Assembly: GCA_949066965.1 (NCBI GenBank)
Contig: CARTDA010000002.1
Location: 147,369 to 211,368 of the forward strand
Source of the DNA: COE1 sp949066965
GTDB taxonomy: Bacteria > Bacillota > Clostridia > Lachnospirales > Lachnospiraceae
Direction of reading: 5' to 3'
Length of the DNA stretch: 64,000 bases
The notes beneath the pieces were generated by a model. It saw only the letters and a list, made by a program, of their open reading frames with translations, was not told the origin of the DNA and searched no databases. Position numbers and translations under genes: made by a program. Positions 45,467-54,533 of this stretch are shown here, one piece after another (positions within the stretch are counted from its first letter, which is position 1; every line of letters starts with the position of its first letter).

Positions 45467-47355
45467 TTTATCCTCCCTATCCCCTGCTCCTGCATCCAGG
45501 ACTGAAACATCAATAGATACCATATCTGTATGCGCCAGTTTCCGTTGTCGATAAAGTCGCGCCAGATTCGCCGCACCTCGTCGGCATCCAGAATCCCCTG
45601 ACGCCGGATAAGCTGCGCGTCAAGCAGCGATTCCGCCCACTCCCGGAGCTGTGTTTCCCGAAGCCACTGCGTAATCGGAATGGAAAACCCTTTCTTTGGC
45701 CTGTCCATCATCGCCTTCGGCACATACCGGTACAGGACATCCCGCAGAACCAGCTTGCCGGTGTCGCCCTGTTTTTTGTACTCCATGGGAATCGTCCACG
45801 CAAACTCTACGACATCCCTGTCAAGCATCGGCACCCTGGTCTCAAGCGACACTGCCATGGCGGAGCGGTCGACCTTGACAAGAATGTCATCCGGGTGATA
45901 CACCTCCATGTCCATCAGCATAATGCTGTTTCTTGTGTCCCGCAAATCACCGTATGGGCGGTCATTATGCTTATAAGAATGAACTGTCTTATCAAGCGCA
46001 ATGCTGAGGTTTGAAACCTCCTGCGCATTGGACAGCTCGTAGAGGTGTTCCGGGCTCTTTGCACCGAGCAGATAAGCCTTTGTCTGGAGCAGCTGGTTGT
46101 TTTTAATCAGGGGATTTCCCACAAGCAGCCGGCTGCATAAGCGGCGCAGGCCATACGGAAATCCTTTCATCTTGCCCCATATCCTGTCTATGGACGGATA
46201 TGTCATATAACCGCAGAACAGCTCGTCCCCTCCGTCGCCGCTCAGCGACACTGTCACGTGTTCCCTGGTCATCCTGCTGACCAGATACGTCGGTATCTGC
46301 GACGAATCCGCAAACGGCTCGCCAAATATATGGGAAAGCTTCGGAATCACTTCCTTTGCATCCTGCGACGTGATATACAGCTCCGTGTGCTCCGTGCCGA
46401 GATGTCTTGCTATCTCCTTGGCATATGCCGCCTCGTTGTATTCGGGATTGTCCATGCCTATGGTAAAGCTCCGGACCTTCTGCCCCGACTGCGCCTGCAT
46501 CAGCGCCACAACCGTGCTGCTGTCAATGCCTGCCGACAGGAATGCCCCGACGGGCACATCCGCGACCATCTGCTCCGAGATGGAAGCCTTCAGAAGCCGT
46601 TCCAGCTCATCCGCCGCCTCCTGCCTGCTTCCGGTAAAGGGATGCGCCTGACCGTACTTTGCCGCCTCGCGCACTGACCAGTAGGCACTTATTTCGGGCT
46701 CCCTGTATGGCATGTCTATCTCAAGCATGCAGCCTGCATCCAGCTTGTAAATATTCTGGTAAATGGAGTATGGCGCCGGAATATAGCCGTGTATAAAATA
46801 GAGCTGCAGCACTTTTGTGTCAATCGGATTGTCGAAGCCGTCCAGCACACTGATGCTGCCAATGTCCGATGCAAACACGAACTGTCCTTTTACAAATCCA
46901 TAATACAACGGTTTCTCGCCGATTCTGTCCCTTATCAGTGTAAGGCGCCCTGTTTTTTTGTCGAGCAATGCAATCGCAAACATTCCCTTGCACTGCCGGA
47001 TGGTCTCCTGCACGCCGTATGCCTCGAACGCCTCGAGCAGTACTTCCGTGTCCGATGTTCCCCGGAAGGCAGTGACCTTTTTCTCGGCAAGGAGCCTGTC
47101 CCGGAGCTTCCTGTAATTGTAAATCTCCCCATTGAAGACGCACACGTATCTTCCGGACAAGGAATGCATCGGCTGCGCGCCGTTTTCCGACAAATCAACA
47201 ATCGAGAGCCTGCGGTGCCCGAACACGACATTCGCATCCTCACTCGCCCAAACACCCCCGGCATCCGGTCCCCTGTGGTACATCCTCTCGTTCATTTTTT
47301 TGATATTTTCTTTCCAGTTTGTCGGTCTGTTACAAAATCCGGCTATCCCACACAT
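45463..47355 (-). CDS. asnB: Asparagine synthase (glutamine-hydrolysing), AsnB
   Basis: 630 residues. Cys2 of MCGIAGF is the glutaminase nucleophile; GEIYNYRKL and RGTSDTEVLLEAFE belong to that domain. The synthetase domain has the PP-loop FLSAGIDSSTVVAL. It makes asparagine, or in glycan loci may amidate an uronic acid or amino-sugar carboxylate. It directly precedes UbiA and HAD in one coupled operon, so a surface-glycan role is possible. The C-terminal region (WRIQIWYLLMFQSWM) is of normal length. Confidence 0.9.
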   Translation of the reverse strand: MCGIAGFCNRPTNWKENIKKMNERMYHRGPDAGGVWASEDANVVFGHRRLSIVDLSENGAQPMHSLSGRYVCVFNGEIYNYRKLRDRLLAEKKVTAFRGTSDTEVLLEAFEAYGVQETIRQCKGMFAIALLDKKTGRLTLIRDRIGEKPLYYGFVKGQFVFASDIGSISVLDGFDNPIDTKVLQLYFIHGYIPAPYSIYQNIYKLDAGCMLEIDMPYREPEISAYWSVREAAKYGQAHPFTGSRQEAADELERLLKASISEQMVADVPVGAFLSAGIDSSTVVALMQAQSGQKVRSFTIGMDNPEYNEAAYAKEIARHLGTEHTELYITSQDAKEVIPKLSHIFGEPFADSSQIPTYLVSRMTREHVTVSLSGDGGDELFCGYMTYPSIDRIWGKMKGFPYGLRRLCSRLLVGNPLIKNNQLLQTKAYLLGAKSPEHLYELSNAQEVSNLSIALDKTVHSYKHNDRPYGDLRDTRNSIMLMDMEVYHPDDILVKVDRSAMAVSLETRVPMLDRDVVEFAWTIPMEYKKQGDTGKLVLRDVLYRYVPKAMMDRPKKGFSIPITQWLRETQLREWAESLLDAQLIRRQGILDADEVRRIWRDFIDNGNWRIQIWYLLMFQSWMQEQGIGRIK

Positions 47356-47582
47356 ACATTCCTACCAATGCCTTTCCCTTTCTTTTTCCATATTATGCCA
47401 TAATCCCTGTAAAAAATGCAGATTTAATATTTCTTAATGCTTAATGATACCACATTTTTTGAATAATTCATAGTGGTAAGCAGGCAGAAAATCGAGCAGG
47501 GGCATGACCTTCTCCCCTACTCGCGCGCCGGACGTCCGTCAGCCTGCTGACATTTTTCCCCTGGACGCCCGTGTGCATATAA
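47356..47582. other. Intergenic region upstream of asnB
   Basis: About 227 bases without a gene. It lies upstream of the asnB-UbiA-HAD operon and downstream of the giant-protein terminator, so it should hold the asnB promoter. AT-rich CATAAT/TAATAT sequence occurs near 47395, but no convincing -35 partner was seen. Confidence 0.35.
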
Positions 47583-47609
47583 ACAGCGCACCCTTTCAAG
47601 GTGCGCTGT
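47583..47609 (-). terminator. Rho-independent-type terminator after the giant surface protein
   Basis: A perfect 10-bp stem (ACAGCGCACC / GGTGCGCTGT) with a 7-base loop begins 8 bases after the stop at 47617. It is followed on the minus strand by TTATAT. It ends the transcript of the giant protein. Confidence 0.75.
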
Positions 47610-47616
47610 CTGTATT

Positions 47617-50600
47617 TTACAGTGTCAGAATCCTTATTTTCCAGGAAAGATTCGAGCCGTCTGTCGTCGAGATTGTTATCCAGGCTTCTTCTCCGGATTT
47701 CTTTGCCGTTATTTTACCTTTTGATGTCACGGTCACTATTTTTTTATTGCTTGTCGTGTAGGTAAGCTTATCGTTTGTCGCCGTAATTGGCAGAATCTTT
47801 ATCTGCTGCGGTAAAATTGTGCGGGAATTGCCTTTCCTGAGCTTAATCTCCGTAAGCTCCTTGCTCTTATCCTCCGCGTCCATCACTTTGAGGCTGGTAA
47901 TCAGCTTGCCGACATACAATGTGACCTTTCCGGACTTTTTGCTTCCGTCACATGCCGTCGCGGTGATTGTCACCTTGCCGGTCGACAATCCTGTGACAAG
48001 ACCGTTCTCATCCACTTTTGCCACCTTTGTATTGCTTGACTTCCATGTCACTGACTGGTCTGCCAGCTCATTTGCCGGCTTTTTGTTGTCCGTAAGACGG
48101 AATACAAGCTGCTTTTGCGCCGGTGTTACGCTCAAATCGACGCCCAGTACGGAGTTGTACTCCGTGCTTCCCTTTTCCAGCACCTCCACTTTGTTGACCG
48201 GATTATTGACGTACACCTTAAAATAGCATGGCGTTCCGTTTCCATTGTCTGCCGGGGTCGCTGTCACTGTGATATAGCCGTTGGGGTACTGGGACAGGTC
48301 AATCAGCTGTTTCGCTGTCACTTTTCCTGTTGACTTGTTTACAGACACTACACTCGGTGCCTCGCTCTCCCATACTACCTTCTTGGTCGTAGCCGAGAGC
48401 GGCGTGTATTTTACGCCAAGCTGTACTGTCTTTTTCAGCCCTACCCGCACCTCATCCGCTCCATTCGGCGCGACTGCTGTCACTTTCTTGGACACATTGA
48501 TTGTCAGGGTTGCCTTTTTGCCGCTGCCGTCTATCGCCGCCGCGGTTATCACCGCCTTGCCGTTTTTCTTCACATCGACAATGCCGTTCTGGTCGACCGT
48601 GGCTATCGCCGTTTTATTGGAAGTCCACTTCACATTTGTATTTTCATCCCCGACCACTATCGCGGTAAGCTGCAAGGGATCTGACAAAATGTCCACGCCC
48701 AGTGTCGCCTTGTTTTTCTGCGGAACGCCGTTTACCAGGATGGATACTTCGCTGACTGCCGGCCTGACATGTACCATATGGGAAGCTTTCTCCCCATTAT
48801 TGCCGTCCTTCGCAATGGCAACGATTTCGACATCCCCCTCCTGCTTCTTGGCCGTAACCTGTCCTTTGCTGTTCACTGTCGCAATGGACGCGTCCCCGGG
48901 ATTGGCAAGCTTCCACTCCACGGCTGTATATCCGGCTGACAATTGGATTTTTTTGCCCATTGCCACCTGTGTCGGACCCGTTATTTTTACTTTTGGCTCC
49001 GGGTCTATGATGTTCAGCCTGCAGGTGTCTGTCACTTCTAATCCGTCTGTCGTTTTCGCCGTGATGGTCACGCTGCCTTTTCGGAACACGGTAACCTGTA
49101 CCACCTTTCCGTCTGAAGCAGACACCGGTTCCACGGCGGCTATCGTCTTATCCGATGTACTCCATGTCACTGTCTTCGGGTATCCTGCTTCCCCCTGCGC
49201 AGTCGGATTATTGTCGTTGAACACTGCCTCAAATCGGTAGGTGTCTCCATTTCGCATATCAACTTCGGCTGACTTCTTTTTCGTGCTCGCATTTTCCTCA
49301 ATGGTCAGCAGTCTGTCATAGCTTGCAATGTCCACCTTGTCCGGATAAGCCACCGCGTAGACCATAAAGCGGTCTTTCGCCCCGCTTCCATCCGCCGCCT
49401 CCGCCGTTATCTCTGCCATGCCGAAACGGTTTAAGGCAGTGACCAGACCCGTTTCGTCTACCTGGATATTTTCAGGATTGTTGCTTCTCCAAAGTACCTT
49501 CTTGTTCGCGGCGTCCTTACCGCCCACTTCTGCCTTTAACTGGATGGATTTGTCCATTCCCACGTAATGGCTTCCCGAAATCTTGACACTCCGCACAAGG
49601 GTTGTGACAAACACTTTCACACGCGCCGTATTTTTGCTTCCGTCCGTGGAGGTTGCCGTCACATTTGCCGTCCCCATGCCGACCGCCGTTATCAGCCCAT
49701 CCTCAACCTTTACCACTTTCTCGTTGCTGGACTTCCATGTGACAGTCTGGCACGCCGTGTCCGGCAGGATTTTCACGCCAAGCTTATACGTCAGCATATT
49801 CTTATCCGGATCAAGCCCTACCGACTTTCCGGAGAGCACGGCATCCTTCCCGCTCAGGCTGCTGTCCAGCGACACAATATCAAATTTCGTTATCACGTCT
49901 GTCACGCGCACGGTATGTGTTGCCTGCACACCGCTTCCGTCTGCAGACTCCGCAATAATCACCGCCGTCCCGGGTGCAATGCCTGTCACATCGCCTGTTT
50001 TCGGATCTACCTTCGCAATGCTTTCCATCAGTGAAGACCATTTTACCCGCTGGTTCGTCGCCGACTTTGGAAATACCTCTGCCTTTAAGCGGATGGTGCT
50101 CCCTTTCATCACCATATTGCTTCCTGTTATGACGATATCGGAAGCAAGCGCCGACACATTGACCGTCACGGTTGCCGTCACCCCGCTGCCGTCCGCCGCG
50201 GTGGCAGTGATAATCGCATTTCCCTTATCCAGGACACTTACCTTACACGTCTTGTCATCTGTCTTTTCCACTTTTGCAATCTTTGTATTGCCGGATTTCC
50301 ATGTGACAGCCTGCGATGCATTATCCGGATAATTTCTTGCTGTCAGCGTAAAAAACATATCATCCTTTTCCGGGTTGATGCCTATCGTGGAGCCGTTGAC
50401 GCTGTGCTGCAAATCCGTATTTTTATACAGGTTTATGGACTCTGTAAGCGGTTTGATTACCAGCTTGATTTCACATTCTGCCTTTCCTGCATCAAGTGAG
50501 ACCGCCTTCAATGTCACCCTTGTATTCGCCGTTACCTTATTTGCCGTGATGGTCATCACCGTCTTAATTTCCGGTTTGCCGTCCGGATTGTTTGAAGAAA

Positions 50601-53600
50601 ACTTAATGGCATTTTTGTCACCACTCGTGACACTGAATGAGAGCGCCATATTGGACACGGATGCCGGCACAAATTCCGGTGTCAGTTTAATGCCGTTTCC
50701 GCTGGTGATGACAATCTCGTCCCCCTCTCTGACAACCGGAATGTCCTTGTTTACCGATTCCGCTGCCATCGTGAAGGACTGCACAATCCTTCTCGTGTAC
50801 ACGGTGGCGTTCTTTGTCACCTTGCTGCCGTCAAGCGCCGCTGCCGTCACCACGGCTTCACCCTCACCGTTTCCCTCTGCAACACCGCTCTTGGAATCCG
50901 GAAATTTCAGGACGGACTCCCTGCTTGACTTCCACTCCACCTTCTGTCCTGCATCCCTCGGAAGAATCTCCGCTGTCAGTTCATCTGTCGGCCTGTCAAA
51001 TTTTTTATTTCCCGCAGCAATGAACTTCTTTGTATACAAATCGTATGTGATATTTCCGGACGCCTCCTCATTTCCTATCTTAATCGTGATGGAGGACGCC
51101 TGCGGCGCAACCGCAATATTACAGATTACAGCCTCATAATATTTATCTCCCTCGGATATTATGACAGTCAGTTTTGCCGTTCCCGTTCCCACTCCGACGA
51201 GCGTCACACGATCCCTGTCCGCCGGTTCAAGCTCCTTAAATTTAAATACCCTGGCATTGCTGGTCGTCCACTGAATCTTCCGGTTGGCGCTGATGCCCTT
51301 TCCGTATTTCACCTCTACGACAATCTCGTCATTGACGGCAAAACCGGAAGAAATGCCTGTCGTGGGCGCCGATATCAGCTCATTGGTGTCCACCCGGCGC
51401 ACAAAAATCTCATCTGCCGTGACATTCACCTGTATCTTTGCCGATATCGTCTCGTCATCTGCCACCGAAACCGTAACATAGGTCGTGCCTGTGCCGACTG
51501 CCTTGATGGTTCCATCCTGTCCGACATCCGCGATGGAAGTATTTTCCGATTTCCATATCAGGGTTGCATTTTGTGCATTCTCCGGATAGGTTGTCACGGC
51601 AATTTTCTGCTCCTCCTCTATCTGGAGCGTGATGTTTTTCATGGCAGGCTCGATGCGCTCTACAGCCACATAGGTATCCCACTTTGCATACACCATCGTG
51701 GCTTTCTCCACAGGGGACGTAAATCCATATGCCGAAGTGCATGCCGCATCACTAAACCAGCCCTTAAATTCCGCATGCTTTCTCACAGGGTCGGCAGGCG
51801 ACTCGCCCACGCTGTCCCCGGAACGCACCATATGATAATACCTGTCCAGGCATCCGCCGTTCAGTTCATATACTACAGGATAGCTTGTCTGTTCCGCGCC
51901 CTGTCCGGCAACAACCGGGTAGCCGCCGTTGACGCTGTTGCCATCACTTTCAAAGCCGCCCCCAAGCGTTCCTGCAAGCTCCTTTAATTCCTGCTCCGTC
52001 TTTTTCGCATTGGCATCCACTACAATTTCATGCTCGCGGCAGGCAATTCTTTCGATTCCGCCCTCAAGATAGTAGACATTCTCATAGTCTGCCACGCCTG
52101 CCTCACCGAGAAATCCTGCTATCATTCCTGAACAGGTGACATTGAGGATATTTGCCGTGTTGTATGCACTGGAAATGGTGCCACACTTGAGGATTCCTGC
52201 AATTCCGCCTACATAGCCGACCGTGGTGTCGGGCGTAATGCTTCCTGTATTGTAGCAGTTCTCAATACGGACAGCATACGGCACGCTTTCCGTTTTGTAC
52301 TCACTGCTTCCGAGAATACCGCCAATGCCCTGCGCATTGGTGCCTTCTTTTCCTGTCACGGAGCCTGTGTTAAAGCATCCTGTTATCACACTTTTCGCAC
52401 TGCCGTCCGTATTTTTTGTCCCAATATTCTGTCCTGCAATTCCGCCAATATTTGCGATGCCTGTAATGCCTGCATAGTTCCCGCACTTGCTGATGGAGCC
52501 TGCCGTGGCGCCCGCGATACCGCCGACATTGTTTACGGAGCTGCTCACACTGCCGTGGTTATAACAGTTTTCAATCTTTCCGGAACCTGTGTTTTTCGCA
52601 GCGATTCCGCCTGTCTGCCCGGTTCCGCTCTGCCTGCATGTGACCGCCCCATAGTTGTCGCAGCCTGACACTGTTCCGGCATTCTCGCCGCTGATACCGC
52701 CCGACGCCGCCTTTGAGGAAACTTCCATATAATTGGCACAGTTTTCAATCACATTGTCATTTCTGCCTGCGATTCCGCCGGCATTTCCCAAGGACACGGC
52801 AAGCTTGCCGATTCCATAGCAGTTCCGGATGGTTCCTGAACTATTTAAGCCTACAATGGCGCCTACATTTCCGCTGTAGGAGTCATTGGATGTAATTTCA
52901 CCCGAGAACACACAGTTCTCCACTGTACCCATATTCATGCCCACGATGCCGGCAAGCTTATCGACACTGTCGGATGCCGTGAGGTTTCCTGTCACGACAC
53001 AGTATGAGATGGTACCGCTGTTTTCCGCCGTGACCACGCCGCTCACTTCATCCGAGATGACATTGCTGATATGTAAGTTTTTGACCTCCGCATCCCTGTT
53101 GACGCTGCGAAACAGCCCTGACTGTATCCTGACATTGTGAATGGAGTGTCCGTTGCCGTTGAAGATGCCGGCAAAGGACGCATTAAACAGTGCCGTCTCC
53201 CCTTTCATGTCGATGTCACAGTCCAGATTGATTACATCAGAAGCATATGCTGAGGGATTTGCGAGAAATGTAATGAATTCGTCCCTGTTCTTGATTTTGT
53301 AGCTTCCGTCTGTTTCCGGTTTTAATTCCGCCGCGGATTTGTATGTCACGGAACGCGGCTGTATGTGTGCCGCTGTACGGCTTGTGCCCCCGCTGTATGT
53401 GTACACGGATGTATCTACATCAGGTACTTTTATTTCCGGACTTTCTGTCTCCTCCTCAGTGGTTTCTGTTTCCGTCTCCGGCTCCAGCAGCTCATCTGTA
53501 AGGGTTTCCGTCTCCTCGTCCGCTGTTGTCTCTGTCTGTGTTTCCGATTCGGTCTCCGTCTCCGCCGGACTGCTCTGCGTTTCCGTCTCTGACGGTTCCG

Positions 53601-54006
53601 GATTCGTTGTCGAAGGTGGTTGCGTACCTGGCGATTCTATATCGGATGATTCCGTACCTGACGATTCTGTATTCGATGGTTCCGTGTCCGGCGTTTCCGG
53701 GCCTGACTGCTCCGTTTCCGTCACTTCCGGACTTGACGGCTCTGTATCCGGTGTCTGCGGGCTTGTCGGTTCTGCACTGCCTGTCTCTTCCTGCACCCCA
53801 TCTGCCTGCTGCGCCTGCGATGATTCTTCCGGTTCATTTTGTGTGTTCTGCTCCGCCGCTGTTTCCGTCTCCAGGCTGCTTATCCCAGTATCTTCTGCCT
53901 GCGCCGCATAGACAGTTGCAGACTGCGGCAGTTCTGTTATCAGCAAGGCCGCAGAAAGTACCACGGCGGCAATCTGTTTGATTCGCTTCGCTCCTCTGTA
54001 TTGCAT
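47617..54006 (-). CDS. Giant secreted Ig-like (Big_2) / GLUG-repeat surface protein
   Basis: 2129 residues. A signal peptide occupies about residues 1-35 (cleavage near VYAAQA). Residues 40-190 are Glu/Thr/Ser/Pro-rich (ETETE-type repeats). Residues 215-650 hold many GLUG-like repeats (NxGTIxNCYxxGxV, GGIAG). One Flg_new-type repeat (VYELNGG...FKGWFSD) follows near 700-770, and then about 14 Ig-like Big_2 repeats (WKSxN...VxVxxxGxxTAxxxG) run to the last residue. No LPxTG, S-layer homology or C-terminal membrane anchor is visible. It has its own promoter and terminator. Its role is probably adhesion or cell-surface architecture; attachment to the cell could be non-covalent. Confidence 0.88.
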   Translation of the reverse strand: MQYRGAKRIKQIAAVVLSAALLITELPQSATVYAAQAEDTGISSLETETAAEQNTQNEPEESSQAQQADGVQEETGSAEPTSPQTPDTEPSSPEVTETEQSGPETPDTEPSNTESSGTESSDIESPGTQPPSTTNPEPSETETQSSPAETETESETQTETTADEETETLTDELLEPETETETTEEETESPEIKVPDVDTSVYTYSGGTSRTAAHIQPRSVTYKSAAELKPETDGSYKIKNRDEFITFLANPSAYASDVINLDCDIDMKGETALFNASFAGIFNGNGHSIHNVRIQSGLFRSVNRDAEVKNLHISNVISDEVSGVVTAENSGTISYCVVTGNLTASDSVDKLAGIVGMNMGTVENCVFSGEITSNDSYSGNVGAIVGLNSSGTIRNCYGIGKLAVSLGNAGGIAGRNDNVIENCANYMEVSSKAASGGISGENAGTVSGCDNYGAVTCRQSGTGQTGGIAAKNTGSGKIENCYNHGSVSSSVNNVGGIAGATAGSISKCGNYAGITGIANIGGIAGQNIGTKNTDGSAKSVITGCFNTGSVTGKEGTNAQGIGGILGSSEYKTESVPYAVRIENCYNTGSITPDTTVGYVGGIAGILKCGTISSAYNTANILNVTCSGMIAGFLGEAGVADYENVYYLEGGIERIACREHEIVVDANAKKTEQELKELAGTLGGGFESDGNSVNGGYPVVAGQGAEQTSYPVVYELNGGCLDRYYHMVRSGDSVGESPADPVRKHAEFKGWFSDAACTSAYGFTSPVEKATMVYAKWDTYVAVERIEPAMKNITLQIEEEQKIAVTTYPENAQNATLIWKSENTSIADVGQDGTIKAVGTGTTYVTVSVADDETISAKIQVNVTADEIFVRRVDTNELISAPTTGISSGFAVNDEIVVEVKYGKGISANRKIQWTTSNARVFKFKELEPADRDRVTLVGVGTGTAKLTVIISEGDKYYEAVICNIAVAPQASSITIKIGNEEASGNITYDLYTKKFIAAGNKKFDRPTDELTAEILPRDAGQKVEWKSSRESVLKFPDSKSGVAEGNGEGEAVVTAAALDGSKVTKNATVYTRRIVQSFTMAAESVNKDIPVVREGDEIVITSGNGIKLTPEFVPASVSNMALSFSVTSGDKNAIKFSSNNPDGKPEIKTVMTITANKVTANTRVTLKAVSLDAGKAECEIKLVIKPLTESINLYKNTDLQHSVNGSTIGINPEKDDMFFTLTARNYPDNASQAVTWKSGNTKIAKVEKTDDKTCKVSVLDKGNAIITATAADGSGVTATVTVNVSALASDIVITGSNMVMKGSTIRLKAEVFPKSATNQRVKWSSLMESIAKVDPKTGDVTGIAPGTAVIIAESADGSGVQATHTVRVTDVITKFDIVSLDSSLSGKDAVLSGKSVGLDPDKNMLTYKLGVKILPDTACQTVTWKSSNEKVVKVEDGLITAVGMGTANVTATSTDGSKNTARVKVFVTTLVRSVKISGSHYVGMDKSIQLKAEVGGKDAANKKVLWRSNNPENIQVDETGLVTALNRFGMAEITAEAADGSGAKDRFMVYAVAYPDKVDIASYDRLLTIEENASTKKKSAEVDMRNGDTYRFEAVFNDNNPTAQGEAGYPKTVTWSTSDKTIAAVEPVSASDGKVVQVTVFRKGSVTITAKTTDGLEVTDTCRLNIIDPEPKVKITGPTQVAMGKKIQLSAGYTAVEWKLANPGDASIATVNSKGQVTAKKQEGDVEIVAIAKDGNNGEKASHMVHVRPAVSEVSILVNGVPQKNKATLGVDILSDPLQLTAIVVGDENTNVKWTSNKTAIATVDQNGIVDVKKNGKAVITAAAIDGSGKKATLTINVSKKVTAVAPNGADEVRVGLKKTVQLGVKYTPLSATTKKVVWESEAPSVVSVNKSTGKVTAKQLIDLSQYPNGYITVTATPADNGNGTPCYFKVYVNNPVNKVEVLEKGSTEYNSVLGVDLSVTPAQKQLVFRLTDNKKPANELADQSVTWKSSNTKVAKVDENGLVTGLSTGKVTITATACDGSKKSGKVTLYVGKLITSLKVMDAEDKSKELTEIKLRKGNSRTILPQQIKILPITATNDKLTYTTSNKKIVTVTSKGKITAKKSGEEAWITISTTDGSNLSWKIRILTL

Positions 54007-54116
54007 TTTTCCCTCCTATTTTTCCATCTGGCAAGGGTATCATTTTCCAATGATTCCCAATTTTACTCCTCTGAAGTCCATATTTTATGTAAAACGGACT
54101 TTATCTTGTATATTCT

Positions 54117-54145
54117 ATAATATTTCAGCCTTTTTTTCCAGTAAA
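54117..54145 (-). promoter_or_regulatory. Candidate sigma-A promoter of the giant protein
   Basis: On the minus strand TTTACT (54145-54140) and TATTAT (54122-54117) are spaced by 17 bases. The start codon is about 110 bases further. The leader contains a small ATCATT/AATGAT hairpin and a good AGGAGG before ATG 54006. Confidence 0.55.
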
Positions 54146-54178
54146 TTCACATTATTTTAATAAAAATCTAAGCAGAAA

Positions 54179-54210
54179 AAATCTACGCTTCTAATCAGAA
54201 GCGTAGATTT
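54179..54210 (-). terminator. Strong hairpin terminator overlapping the GNAT stop
   Basis: A perfect 14-bp stem (AAATCTACGCTTCT and its complement) with a 4-base loop, then a run of Ts on the minus strand. The upstream reading frame's stop (54191-54193) lies within this hairpin, so the gene ends inside its own terminator. It isolates the giant-protein promoter from the accessory block. Confidence 0.8.
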
Positions 54211-54532
54211 GATTCATAAACTCTGTCTGCGTAATTGAAGCGACGATTAAGTCCTTTCTTTCGCCGGTCAGCAGGTCTATTCTTCTGCCGCGCAGCCTGC
54301 CGTCAATCTGAAAGCCTGATTTTTGAAGCAGCTTCAGGGAGGCGTGGTTTGACGCGTTGCATTTTGCCTCAATGAGGTAGAAGCCCTGATTGATGAAATA
54401 TTCTGCGAGTATGCAGTTCACTGCTTCTGACGCATATCCGCGATTTTGATGTTTTTCGCCAATCACGTATCCGATTTCGCCGATATCCGGCTGTCTGTAG
54501 TGATTCCATCCCTGACTGAACTCCTTTCGCAC
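54191..54532 (-). pseudogene. GNAT acetyltransferase, N-terminally truncated
   Basis: 113 residues from a GTG at 54532. GEIGYVIGEKHQNRGYASEAV (acetyl-CoA loop) and NHASLKLLQKSGFQIDGRLRGR are the C-terminal half of a GNAT fold; about 60 N-terminal residues are missing. In this frame a TAG stands 21 bases before the GTG, inside the 3' end of the next gene. The natural explanation is that the neighbouring accessory block inserted into, or replaced, the 5' part. It is probably non-functional, although the short product may be translated. Confidence 0.6.
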
Positions 54533-54533
54533 C

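Noticed and set aside
47490..47522. Imperfect GC-rich inverted repeat upstream of asnB
   Set aside because: The stem has a mismatch and no T-run, so a terminator or riboswitch call is not supported.
48281..49240. 319-codon plus-strand frame opposite the giant protein
   Set aside because: It is antisense to Big_2 repeats; the hydrophobic repetitive look comes from complementing Thr/Val/Lys-rich codons.
53339..53911. Ser/Val-rich plus-strand frame resembling a low-complexity surface protein
   Set aside because: It is the complement of the Glu/Thr-rich ETETE linker of the giant protein.
54007..54110. Possible riboswitch in the giant-protein leader
   Set aside because: Only a 6-bp hairpin is visible and no conserved c-di-GMP, SAM or other aptamer core was recognised.
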